From Ctenosaura bakeri (taxonomy: Eukaryota > Chordata > Lepidosauria > Squamata > Iguanidae): a stretch of 64,000 nt of DNA. The notes beneath the pieces are model-generated. The model was not told where the DNA came from, did not search any database, and worked only from the letters and a program-made list of their open reading frames with translations. Every line of letters begins with the position of its first letter. Position 1 is the stretch's first letter. The DNA lies in contig CAOLHI010000648.1 of the NCBI GenBank assembly GCA_948474755.1, forward strand, positions 310,001 to 374,000, read 5' to 3'. Both the position numbers and the translations under genes were made by a program. Below are positions 1 through 11,679 of the stretch, in pieces.

Positions 1-690
1 GCAAACAAAAGTTCTCTTGGTCTTACCCTTTGTCTAGGGGTCCCCTGTGGCCCTGCATAAACATCTCAATAGGCACAATCACAATTTCTCCCTTGAAATG
101 CATGTCAATCAACATCCCCTTCTCTGGGTTCCCTGTAGGAAATGGTGCCTTGTGATTTTATGCATTTTCTCCTCAGTGCAGGCTTTACTAATTTAGAGAG
201 TATTGAAATCAGACTGGGGAGCTGTGCATTCAGATTCCTGCTCAGCCATGCAGGTTTTTGTATGATTAAGTAAGTCATCGCCTAATAAAGTTGTTTGACA
301 ATAACATAGGACTGGCCTAGGCAACCTGTGCCCTAAGGCTGCGCTTTCCCCTTGGCCTACTCTCAAAATTTTTGAGCTCTGACAAGAGCTGTCTATCCCT
401 TCCCCAGTGAGGTGTTGGGTAAGGGAGAAAGGAAGAGGGAAGAGAGGGAGGAATTTCACCTACTTCTGGCTCTCCTTCCTATCTGTCTCTACCTTCAGCC
501 CTGCCCACTACTGCCATGTGACCCCTGGAACATTACCCTCAAGTTTCCCAGCTCTTCAGACAGGATAACTACCTGTGTGTTTTATCCTCAGTCTTTTGAA
601 AGATGGGTGAGGAGTATATTATTGGGAAATGTGAGAGGTTTGGTGATCTCTCTAGCAGAGTATCTAAAAGCACTAGGTGAAAGTTGAGGC
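1..690. other. no gene or recognised repeat
   Basis: AT-rich to neutral sequence with short chance ORFs on both strands, including a 91-residue frame at 412-687. None has a recognisable domain, splice-site-bounded exon structure or compositional bias. Nothing supported here. Confidence 0.5.
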
Positions 691-699
691 AGTAACCCA

Positions 700-1130
700 C
701 CCACCGTCTCCTCCACCCCAAACTCGCACAGAGAAAGAAATCAAACTTAGTCTGCTTGGTAAACTATATAAAAAGTAGCTTTACTCACAAATACTTGTGT
801 ATAATCAACACAGGTTCATCGTCAATAAGAAAATAAGTAAAGAGTGCTACATAGTTTCAGACAGAGTTGGAGCCTCTCATCCTGTGAGAGCTCTAAGATA
901 TATGTGCTTCATGGTCCGTGGGGGGAGAAAGAGAGAGAACTGGTGAGAGTAGATGAGACCCAGAGAACAAAGAAAGATGTCCGCCTGATGCAGGAAGACA
1001 GTGGGTGTGAACAAAGAAATGAACAGGAAGTAGCCATAAAGATGTTGTGCCAAAACTCTTAGAGAGTAACATGCAACTTAACTCCAGCGAGCATAAGGCA
1101 TACAAAGGTTGCAATCTCCCACATACATAA
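700..1130. repeat. dispersed repeat, unclassified, copy 1 (partner at 35,870-36,240)
   Basis: This block resembles 35,870-36,240 in the same order and orientation. Both have a CCACCCCA-rich start, then a segment reading roughly GTTTACTCACAAAatCTTGTG, then GGGTGT followed by an AACAAA-type run and AACAGGAAGT, and finally GCAAAGGTTGC next to TCCCA or TCTCAAC. The match is interrupted by indels. The repeat might be an old LTR in antisense, because an A/T-rich TTTA stretch precedes the TTTACTCAC segment, but no ends or target duplication are visible. The family is not identified. Confidence 0.5.
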
Positions 1131-1429
1131 GCATCCTGGAGGCAGCAAGGGGATAGTATAAGAATGCTCTCTGTATGCTTAATGAATTGGTTCTATTGCT
1201 ACCCTTCTTTGTTGTGATGTCCCTGTTTGATTTAATATATCTATAACATAAAGTAATGTTCATGGGGAAAGTAGGTCAAGGTACTTAGCATTGCTCCTGG
1301 AATTATCTGTCTCAGTTTTTCAGCAAAAGCAATACAATCAGGACATTCTGTTTATATACACAAAGATATAACCCCTTTGCAGAGGCTGGCTATCCAGTGG
1401 GGAAAGTAGTGGTAACTTAAAGAACATTT

Positions 1430-3720
1430 CGGCAGATCTTTTTGTTGCCACTGCCACACATTCTCTTGACTTAGCAGTTAGCAATAGTCTTCCTGGGTCC
1501 ACCAGCTGGTGGCTTCAGTCTCCTTCCATCTTCAGTCTCTTCAGTCTCCCTTCAGCCTCACTTCATCTTCCCACCCAGAAACCCATTCCCATAAGAGAAG
1601 GAAGAGCTGCCTTCTCTCCCCATGCTTGTGCTGCATGATCAGAATGAAGGCAAGGCTCTCGTAGGTAGACTTGTGGTGGTGATGTGAATTATGCCTGCCA
1701 AAAGAGCTGGTATTAAGTTCTCCTCTGTTCATGTCATCCCCCAGCTTTGCACCATGTGAAATGGCAAGGTGTGTCAGGAGATGAAAGGGAGGCTCCAGGA
1801 AACTTTAGGCCATGATATTTTCCTGCCTGAGAGCAAGAGATAAACCTCCATATACACCCATTCCACATATAGCAGCTGACTGGACTGGTGACCAAATCTT
1901 ACTTCGGCACAAACAATGGAACAGTGTCCTTCACCACCTCTGAAGTTAGCAGGTCAGCTTAATGGAAAGGTACAAGATGGGCCATGTATTCTTTAATTAG
2001 AGGGAAATGGTTGTGAAGCTCCAGAGGAACAGATGGAGGATGTCATTGCTGCTGTCATCATCTGCTTCCTAAGGTGATTGTTTCACTTTGGCCGCTGGTT
2101 GGTCTGGGTCTGGATTGAGAAAAAGAGGACTGTGTTATATCTGCTGGTTGTATTCCTGACCTTAGAGTCCCATTTCCAAAGTACACTACTAATAGTTGAA
2201 CTCTTGAACATGTAGGTATAAAGTTCCCTCTGCATGATGCATAGCCAACAAAAATGGAAGGCATTCAAACCACACATTGGGAGCCTTCACGCATAGGCTC
2301 TGAAGTTAATGCAACCTTAAGGATATGGAGGTTAGAGCAGGGCCAATGGGCATGATCACTCCTATCTGCTTGGCTGTTCCTGCAAGTTTATTTCCTAACT
2401 GGGTAACCATTTCTAAAGATCTTCAGAGAAGCTGCATCAGTTCAGGGCTGGGCATTAACATCTGATGGTGAATTTTCTCTAAAGAACATGAAAACTTCAT
2501 GGATATCCCAAGCCATTTATTGCCTGAGGTGAAAGACAAGATGACAGTCTCCCTCCCTCCACCTTTTAACAGAAGCTGGAGTGAGAGCTGAACTTTGATG
2601 CAACACTGTCTGTGGGGTAACATCTTTTTTCTGAAGCTGCAAACTAGTTTAGGGAGAGCTGGTCAGGCACATAGCATACATGATTTATTCTCTAACCAAG
2701 AGACAGAAGAAAAATAGCTTGAGGAAAGCTGCAGCCACTGTCCTCCCCTATATTTTTGCCTCATGGCTGGGCTAGCCCAAGAACATGTGTATCTACACAA
2801 TAAGACCTTTGCAGTTGTTAGATCTCAATAGAGTAAAGGTACCTGATGAGTACTGAGAAATAGCAGTAGGCTTTACACTGATCTATTCACGTATGCCATC
2901 TGCCCTGCCTGGTGCAGATAGTTTTGTCTTCAGAAGTAGGTGCCTACTCTGAGCAAGACAGGGCCTATTCAGTAGAGGATGGTGGTCCTAATGTGGGTTG
3001 GGCAGTGAATCAGCTCTGTTTTAAAACAGACTTTGAAGAAAATATCCAAGGTGGTGAACTTAACTCCAAAATTGGTTCAATGTCTTGGAAAGCGCCTTTA
3101 AAAGTTGGGCTAAAATTTGGAGTGGATTCACTGTTCCATTGACTTCAGAGCCACCATCTTCCATTGGGGCCAATGTATATATTCAAGTGGTGTAGGCTTG
3201 AATAACTGCAATCCCATTATTCCTCTGCCAGGGTTGAGACTAGGTCAATTACATCTTTGATCTACCACAGAGTTGGGTGAAGTGTAACCCTCCATATGCC
3301 ATTGCACTGCAGTTCTCAGCATCTTGCACTATTGGCTATGCTGTTAGAGCTAATGGGAATTATAGACCGACAACATATGGAAGGCTGCCTTTTGCCCATC
3401 CCAATCTACCTGGACCATTACAGTTGGCACTACACTGGCAGCAGGTATGAGGCAGAGATTATTTCCCAGTTCCTTCTACCTGAGGTTCCTTCTCAAGTGA
3501 AGCTGCCAGGGACTGCATTTATTTTCATTCAAAGCACACAAACTGTCCTTGGGCTGTCTCCAGCACTGAGAACAGTGAGAAAAAAATGGAGCAATAGAGG
3601 AGAGGCATTGTGAGAAGAGCAGAAAAGACAAAAGAAAGTCTCTGTTGATGGCATGTTCTTCAGAAGGATAAATATGGCTCCATGAATTAGTAGGGTGGAT
3701 ATAAGAAGACACAGTGGGTA
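1430..3720. other. no gene or recognised repeat
   Basis: Roughly 2.3 kb with only short ORFs (the longest is 105 residues at 3,296-3,613) and no protein motif. I see no terminal repeats, tandem arrays or SINE heads in it. Confidence 0.45.
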
Positions 3721-3723
3721 GGT

Positions 3724-3845
3724 CAACCATGGAAATCTACTGGGTGACCTTGGGGGGCATCACAGATTCTCAGCCCAGAAAATCCTGTGATAGATTCACC
3801 AGAGGGTCACTATAAGTCAGAAACAACTTGAAGGCACACAACAAA
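3724..3845 (+). repeat. tRNA-derived SINE, 3' part
   Basis: The block has the shared body of the SINE family that recurs through this window: CCATGGAAA, CTGGGTGACCTTGG, TCAGCCCAGAAAA, CCTGTGATAG and TATAAGTCAGAAA, ending in ACTTGAAGGCACACAACAAA. The tRNA-like head is missing or degraded. It sits directly upstream of an LTR. Confidence 0.7.
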
Positions 3846-3862
3846 TAATACAAAGATATAAG

Positions 3863-4775
3863 TGTTACTGTAGTTTCTAGTCCAGGCCTGTGGTATATTA
3901 GATATCATTTGATATCAAGAAATTGGTCATCCCAAACTGTTCCTCTCCACGTGCTTGTGAGGCGCCCGGACGAGCACGCACATGGGCACGGCCGAAAATA
4001 GCTGAACAATACAAAATAAATCCAGGCGGGCCAGTAATTGCCGGACTGCAGCTTCAGGAGACCTCCATGCAAGTACACTTTAAACCACATTATGTATGCA
4101 TACAGCGTACAAAAGACTCCCTGCCCCAAGCAGGTAGCTTGATGAGCCGAATATCCAACTGTCAAGCACTCCTCATTTGCATACTGTCTGCGCTATTGAC
4201 AACTCTGTCATAATTCAATCATGCTAAATACTGACCTTTCGGAGGCTTTCTCTCCAGCCTGAAACCCATTGTTTTCCCCGGGAATGGACTAGCCTACAGG
4301 CACATTTTCCCCTATAAGACCCCCTGATTTTGAGTGCTTCTTTGGATCGCTCCTGGCTTCCATCCCACCTTGCTGCCACTCTGTTCGTCAAGCCTTCCCC
4401 TCAGCTTCCACGTGCTGAGAATCTCTGCTCCAACTGACTTTTCTTCTGGCTACCCGGGCTATAGAATCAGGTGCAGTATTTCCCCTGAAAAATCCCTCTC
4501 AAAAACCTCTATCAAACTCCTACTTTTCTTTCATTAGGTCTGTGTGAGTGATTGCATACATACGTTGTGACTGTATTTCAAAATAAAGAAAACAATTATT
4601 ATTTACTTTGGTTTGATTATTGACTCGGCCTGACCCCGTAAACATTGGGTCCAAGATCTCACTAGGTTGCCCTGCCTCTTGCATTGTTATAGTATGTGCT
4701 CTTGCTAATTCCCATTCCCCATTATTTTGAGCACATTGAGGTGTCCCTCACGGGACCCCAGAAATCAGGGTAACA
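3863..4775 (+). mobile_element. ERV-type LTR, copy 1 (solo LTR or 5' LTR remnant)
   Basis: The LTR begins TGTTAC and ends GTAACA, a perfect 6-bp terminal inverted repeat, and is about 913 bp long. It aligns end to end with 5,860-6,748. A TATA-like box (CCTATAAGAC, near 4,310) is followed by a polyadenylation signal (AATAAAG, near 4,582), giving the U3-R-U5 order on the plus strand. The flanks TAAG and GTAG do not match, so no target duplication survives. About 20 bp beyond the end lies TTTTGGTGCC, which could be a decayed primer-binding site, but no gag, pol or env is recognisable in the 1.1 kb before the second LTR. A 96-residue ORF at 3,923-4,213 is non-coding LTR. Confidence 0.75.
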
Positions 4776-5230
4776 GTAGCACTGATTTTGGTGCCCCCCC
4801 CATGTATTCCTTATCATACAAAAGAAATGGGCATTCCTGTGCTGCATTTCCAATGCCCCAACTCATAGGCATCCTTTTGCATGGAGGTGAGTCTCAGAGG
4901 AGTCTCTGAGGCAGAGCAGCAGATACTATTGGCGCCCCTCCAAGTCAAGGCATATTGTATCCAAATCCAGGCTAAATTATTTTGGACTATAGGCAGAAAA
5001 TCCCACAAACTTCACTGCTCACCCCTAGAATTAAAATACAGTATTTACACATTGAACAATGAATGATGTTATGTCTCCCAATGATGCCCAAAATTTGTTG
5101 AGTCGCCATTCTCACTGGAGGATCCTGGAAAATATAGTCTTAGAAAAAGTAATTTTTCTATCCTCTGAGAAATAGAGAATGTGGGTGCCGTACATTAAAA
5201 GTGTATCCACTCACAAGACAAAGTTTTAGC
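4776..5230. other. spacer between the two LTRs, nothing recognised
   Basis: This could be provirus interior if the two LTRs belong to one deleted element, but it contains no retroviral motif. The second LTR has its own matching target duplication, which argues that the two are separate insertions. Confidence 0.4.
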
Positions 5231-5238
5231 TTCTAGAG

Positions 5239-5368
5239 CAGTGTTTCTCAACCTTTGGTTCCCCAGGTACTTTGGGCTACTCTCTGAAACTTCAACTACT
5301 ATGGCCAATGGTAAGGGAGTCTGGAAGGTGAACTCTAAAAATGTAGACGCCAAAGATGAGAACCACTG
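5239..5368. mobile_element. short hAT-like MITE
   Basis: The element starts CAGTGTTTCTCAACCTTTGG and ends GAGAACCACTG, hAT-type termini. It is flanked by TTCTAGAG on the left and TTTTAAAG on the right, an 8-bp duplication with two differences. At 130 bp it is non-autonomous. The ends and the 8-bp duplication are typical of the hAT superfamily. Confidence 0.7.
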
Positions 5369-5379
5369 TTTTAAAGTAA

Positions 5380-5495
5380 GGGTAGGAAAACTTCGGCCAA
5401 ACTCTGACAATCCCTTCCTATTAGCCAGGCAGGTAGGGATGTTGGGAATTGTATTTTCACATTTTTGGAAAGTCAACAGTTCTCCAGACCTATTT
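5380..5495. repeat. second hAT-like fragment, truncated
   Basis: It starts GGGTAGGAAAACTTCGGCC just after the previous element and contains GGTAGGGATGTTGGGAATTGT, a body typical of small amniote hAT repeats. The right terminus is not found. Confidence 0.45.
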
Positions 5496-5859
5496 CTGAG
5501 GATTATAGATTCGAAGAATGGCACTGGCCATGTAGGTTGTCAAGACTCTGCAAGTTCTAGTCCAGAAAAAAGCAATTTTCCCAGCTCTTCATGCAAAAGA
5601 GAAATGGTAACAATGGCTGTCCACACACAATTACACCATTTAAAATATTTTTAAAAAATTATTCGTTGTTGGTGAGGGTATGGAAAATTAAAAGAGACTG
5701 GCTACTTTATAAACATGAATTGATTGAGTTTTATTTGTTTTTATGTGTTGACTAAACAATAAAAGGCTCAGAACAAATGGCACTGAAAACCTCTACTCTA
5801 TTAACCTCCTTTTGCATTTCAAAGGTGAGGCTACTATGCTTCCAAGATGGGAACCGTTT

Positions 5860-6748
5860 TGTTACCGCAGTTGCTAGCCCGGATTTGTGGGATATTAGAT
5901 ATCACTTTGATATCAATAATTTGGCCTTCTTTACCTATTCCTCTCCATGTGCTGCGAGGCCCCCAGACAAGCTCTCAGACAGGCACGGCCACTAATTGCT
6001 GTAATATTCCACACAAATACAAGCAGGCCAGAAATAGCCATCCCGCTGCTTCAGGAGAGCTCAAAGCAAGTACCCTATTATGTATGCACACTACTTACAA
6101 AGAACTCCCTGCCCTGAGCAGGCAGCTTGATTAGACAAATACTAATGTTGAGCACTCTGCGTTTGCATACTGGCTACTCTATTGACAATTCGGACTTAAT
6201 TCAATCTTGCTAAATTCTGACCTTTCGAAGGCTTTGTCTCCAGCCCAAAACTCACTGTTTTCCCCAAGTACGGACTAGCCTACGGCCACATTTTCCCCTA
6301 TAAAAACCCCTGGCTTTGAGAGCTTCCTCGGATCGCTCCTGACTTCCATCCCGCCTTGCTGCCGCTTTGCTTGGCGAGCCTTCCCCTCAGTCCCACGTAC
6401 TGAGAACTTCATCTCTACGAACTTCTGCTGCAGACTACCTGGGTTTCAGGACAGGTATAGTATTACCCAAACTAACAACCTCCTCTAAAAATCTCTCTAT
6501 CCCACTCCAACCTTTATTTCTATAGTTACCTGTGTGAGTGTGCTGTATTTTAATAAAGACAACAATTATTATTTCACTTCTGTTCGCTCCTTGACTCGGC
6601 CTGACCCCATAGACATTGGGTAAAAGATCTCGCTCCATTGCCCTGCCTCTCGTATTGCTGGCTTGTGCTCTTTACTAATTTCCCCAACTTGTATAATTTG
6701 GAGCACACTTAGGTGTCCCTCACAGGACCCCCAGAAATCAGGGTAACA
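5860..6748 (+). mobile_element. ERV-type solo LTR, copy 2
   Basis: The 889-bp unit opens TGTTAC and closes GTAACA and is flanked by GTTT on both sides (5,856-5,859 and 6,749-6,752). A 4-bp duplication is typical of gammaretrovirus-like (ERV1) integration. A TATA-like box (CCTATAAAAA, near 6,297) and AATAAAG (near 6,552) mark U3, R and U5. Single LTR termini flanked by a matched duplication mean a solo LTR left by LTR-LTR recombination. It is a clear homologue of copy 1 and of the interrupted copy at 23,909-25,612. ORFs of 72 and 95 residues inside it are not genes. Confidence 0.85.
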
Positions 6749-6799
6749 GTTTGCTTTTGTTTTCCCTGTCCTGGATTTCAGTTGCTCAAGTATGCATTA

Positions 6800-7005
6800 A
6801 CTTGATTCTGTTTCGGTTAGAGCTCTGTGTCCAGTTCTGAGCAGCACAGTATAAGAAGAATATTGATAAGGTGAAAGACGTCCAGAGAAGGGTGACCAAG
6901 GTGGAAATCAAGCCCTATGAAGAATGATTGTGGGATTTGTTTAGTCTGGAGATGAGAAGATTGAGAGCTGACATGATAACCATTTTAAGATTTCTGAAGG
7001 GGTGT
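6800..7005 (+). mobile_element. old CR1 LINE fragment, ORF2 3' part
   Basis: The strand reads like the CR1 ORF2 C-terminal coding region: CTGTGTCCAGTTCTG, then GTCCAGAGAAGGGTGACCAAG, then TTTAGTCTGGAGATGAGAAG and GACATGATAACCATTTTAAG. It is strongly diverged and frameshifted, and older than the CR1 at 45-49 kb. Confidence 0.75.
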
Positions 7006-7689
7006 TAATTCCTGGGGGCATATTTATCCTGCACAAGAATGTGCTGTCAACTTCTTTTTCACAGATGAAAAGTAGGAAGCATGTGACCGTGCAACATTAC
7101 AGCATGCTCATGATGGTAAAAGGAAAAACACTCATGCTGGGAGAGGCTGCAACAGTTTTTGTTTTTGCCTCAGTCTCCTATGAAGGGCATTTACCCTCTC
7201 CTCTCCTCATCCCAAGCTGAGTTCATTGAGTGTCAGCTACTTTTGTACTTTGAACTCAGTTTGCAGCAATTAAAGTAAGCCAGAGTAGAAGGAGAAAGAG
7301 AGAGAAACTGGACATTTAAAAAACAGTTGAAATAACAGAGGATTAATCTGGCATATCTCTGCTACACTGGGACAGTAAGAGGGTATGCTGAGACATCCTT
7401 TTTTGTCTTTCCTGCTCTTTTCACAATGCTTCATTTCCATTGCCCTTGCTTGTTGCTTCTCAGTATTGGATGTAGCCCAAGGACAGTTCATGTGCTTTGA
7501 ATGGAGATGAGTCCAGTCTGTGGCATCTCCACTTCAAAGGAACACAGGTAGAAGGTACTGGGAAATAATCTCTGCCTCATACATGCTTCCAATTTAGAAA
7601 ATAGGAGCAAGCTTCTTTTCAATTGCTCCAGGTAGTAGGGCCTGAACCAAATTATTCAGATGACAGGAAAGGAAATTCTGATTAAACAT

Positions 7690-7890
7690 TGAGATTGTTT
7701 TCCTGTTGATAAAGAGCTGTTCAGCAGTGGGACAGACCCCCCTCAGAAGGTGGTGGGTCTTTTTTCATTAGAGGTTTTTAAACAGAAGTTAGATGATCAC
7801 TTCTCAATGGTACTTCAGCAAGCAGATTCTTATACTGGTCTAGAGGCCCCGGAGCAATTTCCCACTCTATGATTTTGGGATTCTACATTT
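7690..7890 (+). mobile_element. old CR1 LINE 3' end
   Basis: It contains the usual 3' section: CTGTTCAGCAGTGGGACAGA, GGTGGTGGGTCTTTTTTCATT, GAGGTTTTTAAACAGAAGTTAGAT, then CACTCTATGATTTTGGGATTCTA. The divergence matches the 6,800-7,005 fragment, and the two could be parts of one insertion separated by about 690 bp. Confidence 0.7.
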
Positions 7891-7894
7891 ATTG

Positions 7895-9000
7895 AACGGA
7901 TAGGTTACTGTGATTGATTCTGAGTTTCTCACTGGTTCTCAGCAATTATTCACTGGGCTGGTTCTGAAATGCAAATAGAAGAAGACAGCACTAAAATAGT
8001 AAAGCTTTCTACTGAAGTTGCCCCTAGATTTTCACAGAGATGTTTCAAATATTTCATTCTCTGCTAAAAGTGAGCAGCAGATTAGCTCAAAAGAATTGTG
8101 GCAGGTGATATGCTGCAATATCTCCTTTTCTATTTGGCATCATATAATCCTTTAAAACACATGCAAAGCCTCTGGAGCTGAATCTATCCCTTCCAAAATG
8201 AGACATTCTTAGTATTCTCAGACAAGAACGAATCAGTATTAACAGATGCTGCCATTAATAAAGTGGGGTGTGTATGTGCTACTGCAAACACATGCGCTGG
8301 GAGTTGGGTGGGGACGTTTGGGACAGTGCTGGAGAGGATACCTCAAGATGAGGAGACACCTGAGACATGTGAAGAAAAACATACCTTGGGGAAAAAAAAG
8401 AATAATCCCTGCTGTCCATAGCCATTAAAACTTGCAGTGACCACTATGGCTTTTGTGAATTTGAGTATTAACTGTCCTCATTTAGAAACTATATTCTTTT
8501 TGCTTGGGGTGGGGGGAAGCAACTTTGTAGAGAAACTGCTAAAGAAGAATGGATTATGTGCAAAATCACACACACATGCTGAGATACAGAGAGCATCAGA
8601 TCACAAAGGAGGTTGCCTTCCTTTAAAAACAACAATGAAACACATAGCTGGCCATAGAAGACAGAAGAAAGGTGCCACGCCAAGCAGCAGACACTTGGGG
8701 ATGGCAGCAAGGTGTCAGAGGAGTGAGCTGTGTCCTTTGCAGCCCCTCTTCCAGTTACCCTGCTGCCTTCTGGTGCAGTGAAGAAGGTTTCCCAATCAGC
8801 AGAAAGAAAGAACTAAAAGCCAATCCAGGTGGCTTTGGTAAATGGAGTAGAAAGGAGTGCCATCTTCTTTTTTCTTCTCAGGCAGTCAAATATCTTGGAC
8901 TAACCGTGACAAATATCAGGAGAAAGTTCAACTTATTCCTATGAAGTTTAATATCATTTTTCACTGGGACTCAATAAAGAGGGAAAAGAGGTTGAACAGT
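7895..9000. other. no gene or recognised repeat
   Basis: The longest ORFs are 114 residues (8,437-8,781, plus) and 90 residues (8,672-8,944, plus). Neither shows a domain or plausible exon boundaries. Confidence 0.45.
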
Positions 9001-9008
9001 TTGACATA

Positions 9009-9127
9009 GGCCATTTCTGCTCTGGGCTGTTATAGGGCTGGCCCCTCCCGAAACTGCAAACCCCAGGATTCCATAGGATGTTGAAAGTGCAATCATAGCA
9101 CTATAACAGCCTCATGCAGAAATGGCT
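9009..9127. mobile_element. palindromic MITE family A, internally deleted copy
   Basis: It opens GGCCATTTCTGC and closes GCAGAAATGGCT. The left arm is mostly deleted, while the right arm is intact, with CTGCAAACCCCAGGATTCCA and the GATGTTGAAAGTG stretch. The flanks do not show a clean duplication. Confidence 0.75.
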
Positions 9128-9182
9128 CTTGTGAGCAAACAATACAAACTATGGTGAGTCAAAACTAGTCCAATAAAAGTGT

Positions 9183-9357
9183 ATGTAAGAAGTTTGAGCA
9201 TTGGACTACAACCCTGGAGACCAGGGTTTGATTCCCTGCTGAGACATGGAAACCTACTGGGTGACCACCACACTCTCTTAGCCCAGAAAATCCTGTGACA
9301 GGTTTGCCTTAGGGTCACCGTAAGTGAGAATTGACTTGAAGGGACATAACAACAACA
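9183..9357 (+). repeat. tRNA-derived SINE
   Basis: The order is AGCATTGGACTACAACCCTG, then GAGACCAGGGTTTGATTCCC (a B-box-like tRNA segment), the CATGGAAAC body, GGTTTGCCTTAGGGTCACC, and an ACATAACAACAACAAA tail. The 5' head is truncated. Confidence 0.8.
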
Positions 9358-9389
9358 AAGAGATTTGTAAACCCTTGTAACCCTCAGAA

Positions 9390-9480
9390 GTGTATAGGTG
9401 AGTACGGAGGGGAGGAGCCACTCCTCTTCAACCTAACCTATCTTATAGGTTTGTTATGAGAATAAAATAAGATGTAACAA
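9390..9480 (+). repeat. second SINE type, 3' fragment (tentative)
   Basis: CCTAACCTATCTTATAGGTT and TTATGAGAATAAAATAA resemble the later body of the SINE at 37,380-37,605, where the corresponding words are CTTAACCTACATGATGG and TTGTGAGGATAAACTGGGG. Only this part survives. Confidence 0.4.
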
Positions 9481-10920
9481 CCAAGTAACAGCCACTATGC
9501 TAAACTCATTGGAAGAAGAGCTGGGTTTTTTTAAAAAAAAATGAAAACAGCTGATAAATGAAAACCAGAAAGGCAACATTAGAATTTCTGCAACATCCCT
9601 TGATTGTAAAAATAACCATTTAGCCAGTGACCTCTCTGCTCTCCATCCCTTATCCTAAATCCAGGTTAATTAGCCAAAACTTTAGATAAGGTGGGAGGTC
9701 ATCCCACCCCCAAATATCTCTCTGTTTGGTTTGAAATCTCTCCCAAACTCTGTAGTTGCTGGAGTTGGATATTAAAATGCTAACAGCTTTTAATAGATTC
9801 AAGATGAGTGGGATCGTGTAAAGAAAGCATGAGTAATATGAGTAGGTTCACTATGTATTAAATATTTGGCTTTAATTTTGCTAATATATTAGAAAATATG
9901 TTCCCAGATGAAATATTTTATTTCATGAGCAAATAAATGAGCCAGTGATTTCCATCTTGTGTGTGTATGTGTTTGAATTGCTTATTGTCATCTGCAGATT
10001 TTGTGTTTTGTTCAAGAACTCAATAAAAACATGCACTTTAACTGTATTGGCTTTTACAAAGAACAGTGAAGCATGGTGGGATCCAATGTAGATTGAGGGA
10101 AGGCAATTGCTCATAGAATTAACAATGTGGTCCACAGAGGAATGTCTATGGAATGTCTATATGTAAATATTTAATATGACATTCTTCCATGTTGGTGTTG
10201 GTTTGCAAAAAGTGCTCTTGGAATACATTACATGCATAGCTGGTCCCTCTGACAATAATGTAAGGTAGGAAACGACCAGGCTGGATTTTTCTTGAGGAAA
10301 AGGAAATGGATCATCACAAGTACCTTCAACATTCAGGCAGTTTTGCTTGTGCGCCTCCAGACTTCAAACAGAATTCTGTCTGAATATTTCACACCTTGAT
10401 GTGTTCTCACTTGCTTAGCTTCAGACCACTATCCTTGCTCACTTTGTGCTGTCCTTTCATGTCCTCTTCCTCCACTTTCCTAATAGACAATCAGCATTCC
10501 ATAGCGACTGAGCCCAATTGTTCGGGACTTTTCCTAGACTGCTCATGAAGTCTTTTTTTGTGCGAGGGTGGCTGTTTCGGTTTCATAAGCTTCAACCTTC
10601 ATGCCTGAACATCAGAAGGAAGAGGAATAATAATTGATGCAGTTCTAATTCAGCCCTCCAACATTGCCTATTTTTTTAAAAAAATTATTTATCCATCCAT
10701 TCATCTATTCATTCAAATATTTATATCAAGGCCTATACCATGGGATTTCAGTGTGGTGTAAAGTAAAATTAGTTTAAATGGTTTTTTTTAAGAATTTAAT
10801 TTAAAACAATAGCAATAACTTAGATAGACCAAAATAATTTAAAAAATGTACTAAAACAGTTTAAACTAGAGCATGTACATTTTTGGAAAAAAAAAAAACT
10901 ATGTTAGGTCTCTTAGGTTG
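9480..10920. other. AT-rich unique DNA, no gene
   Basis: No coding signal. A TTTATCCATCCATTCATCTATTCATTCAAATATTTATATC stretch begins near 10,686 and resembles the antisense tail of a squamate SINE or LINE, but this is weak. An A-rich run lies near 10,890. Confidence 0.4.
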
Positions 10921-10929
10921 CTAATGCTC

Positions 10930-11417
10930 CACAGGACAGGATCAAAATTCAAAGTGACCTTAACAGATTGGAGAGGTGGGCCGAAGCTAACAAAATGAAT
11001 TTCAACAGTGAGAAATGTAAGGTCCTATATAATAGCAGAAAAATTGGAATACACAAATATAGGATAGGGGATATGTGACTGGATGACAGTATATGTGAAA
11101 GGGATCTAGGAGTCTTGGTTGACCACAAGCTGAACGTGAGTCAGCAGTGTGACATGGTAGCCAGGAAAGCCAATGCAATTCTTGGTTGCATCTACCATAT
11201 TTGAAGGGATGTCATGTTGAGGAGGGAGCGGGCTTGTTTTCCACTGCTCCAGAGACTAGGACAAGAAAAATGGATGAAAAGAGGTTCCATCTAAACCTCA
11301 GGAAGAACTTCCTGATGGTCAGAGTTGTTAGGCAGTGGAATATGCTGCCTTGGAGTATGATTGAGTCTCCTTCTTTGGAGGTTTTTAAGCAAAAGCTGGA
11401 TGGCCATCTATTGGGAT
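10930..11417 (+). mobile_element. CR1 LINE fragment with internal deletion
   Basis: The plus strand matches the CR1 at 48,250-49,010 in order: ACAGGATCAAAATTCAAA, ATTTCAACAGTGAGAAATGT, GGATCTAGGAGTCTTGGTTG, CAGCAGTGTGACATGG. It then jumps from CTTGGTTGCATCTACC to the GAGGAGGGAGCGGGCTTG segment, skipping roughly 250 bp found in the longer copy. An open frame of 77 residues (11,186-11,419) is the LINE C-terminus, not a host gene. Confidence 0.85.
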
Positions 11418-11479
11418 AGGTTTGCCTTAGAGTTGCCTTAAGTTGGAAATGACTTGAAGGTACAGAATGACAACATTAA
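11418..11479 (+). repeat. SINE tail fused to the CR1 fragment
   Basis: GGTTTGCCTTAGAGTTGCC then AAGTTGGAAATGACTTGAAGG is the 3' end of the common SINE. It follows the CR1 piece directly, so the SINE inserted into, or recombined with, the CR1 end. Confidence 0.7.
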
Positions 11480-11671
11480 GACCCTTTCTGCACTACACTG
11501 TTATAATGCTATTGTTCCACTTTCAACCTCCTATGGAATCCTGAGGTTTGTAGTTTAGGGAGGGGCATTTAGAATTCTCAGCCAGAGAGCTCTTTGGCCT
11601 CAGTAAACTACATACCCCAGGATGTTGAAAGTGAAATAATAGCACTATAACAGTATAGTGCAGAAAGGCCC
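11480..11671. mobile_element. palindromic MITE family A, long-loop form
   Basis: The arms pair over most of their length: GACCCTTTCTGCACTACACTG on the left and its near complement ending GCAGAAAGGCCC on the right. Conserved arm words are TGTTATAATGCTATTGTTCCA and CTATGGAATCCTGAGGTTTG. The loop carries GAATTCTCAGCCAGAGAGCT. The flanks TAA and TGA are one change from a match. Confidence 0.85.
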
Positions 11672-11679
11672 TGAGTTTG

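Noticed and set aside
5241..5654. 137-residue plus-strand ORF
   Set aside because: Its first part is a hAT-like MITE and a second hAT fragment. No protein domain.
4776..5859. Retroviral interior between the two LTRs
   Set aside because: No gag, protease, polymerase or envelope motif is visible, and the second LTR has its own target duplication.
9183..9357. tRNA gene suggested by an A/B-box-like segment
   Set aside because: The segment is the head of a SINE with a diverged acceptor region and a long non-tRNA body. It cannot fold as a full tRNA.
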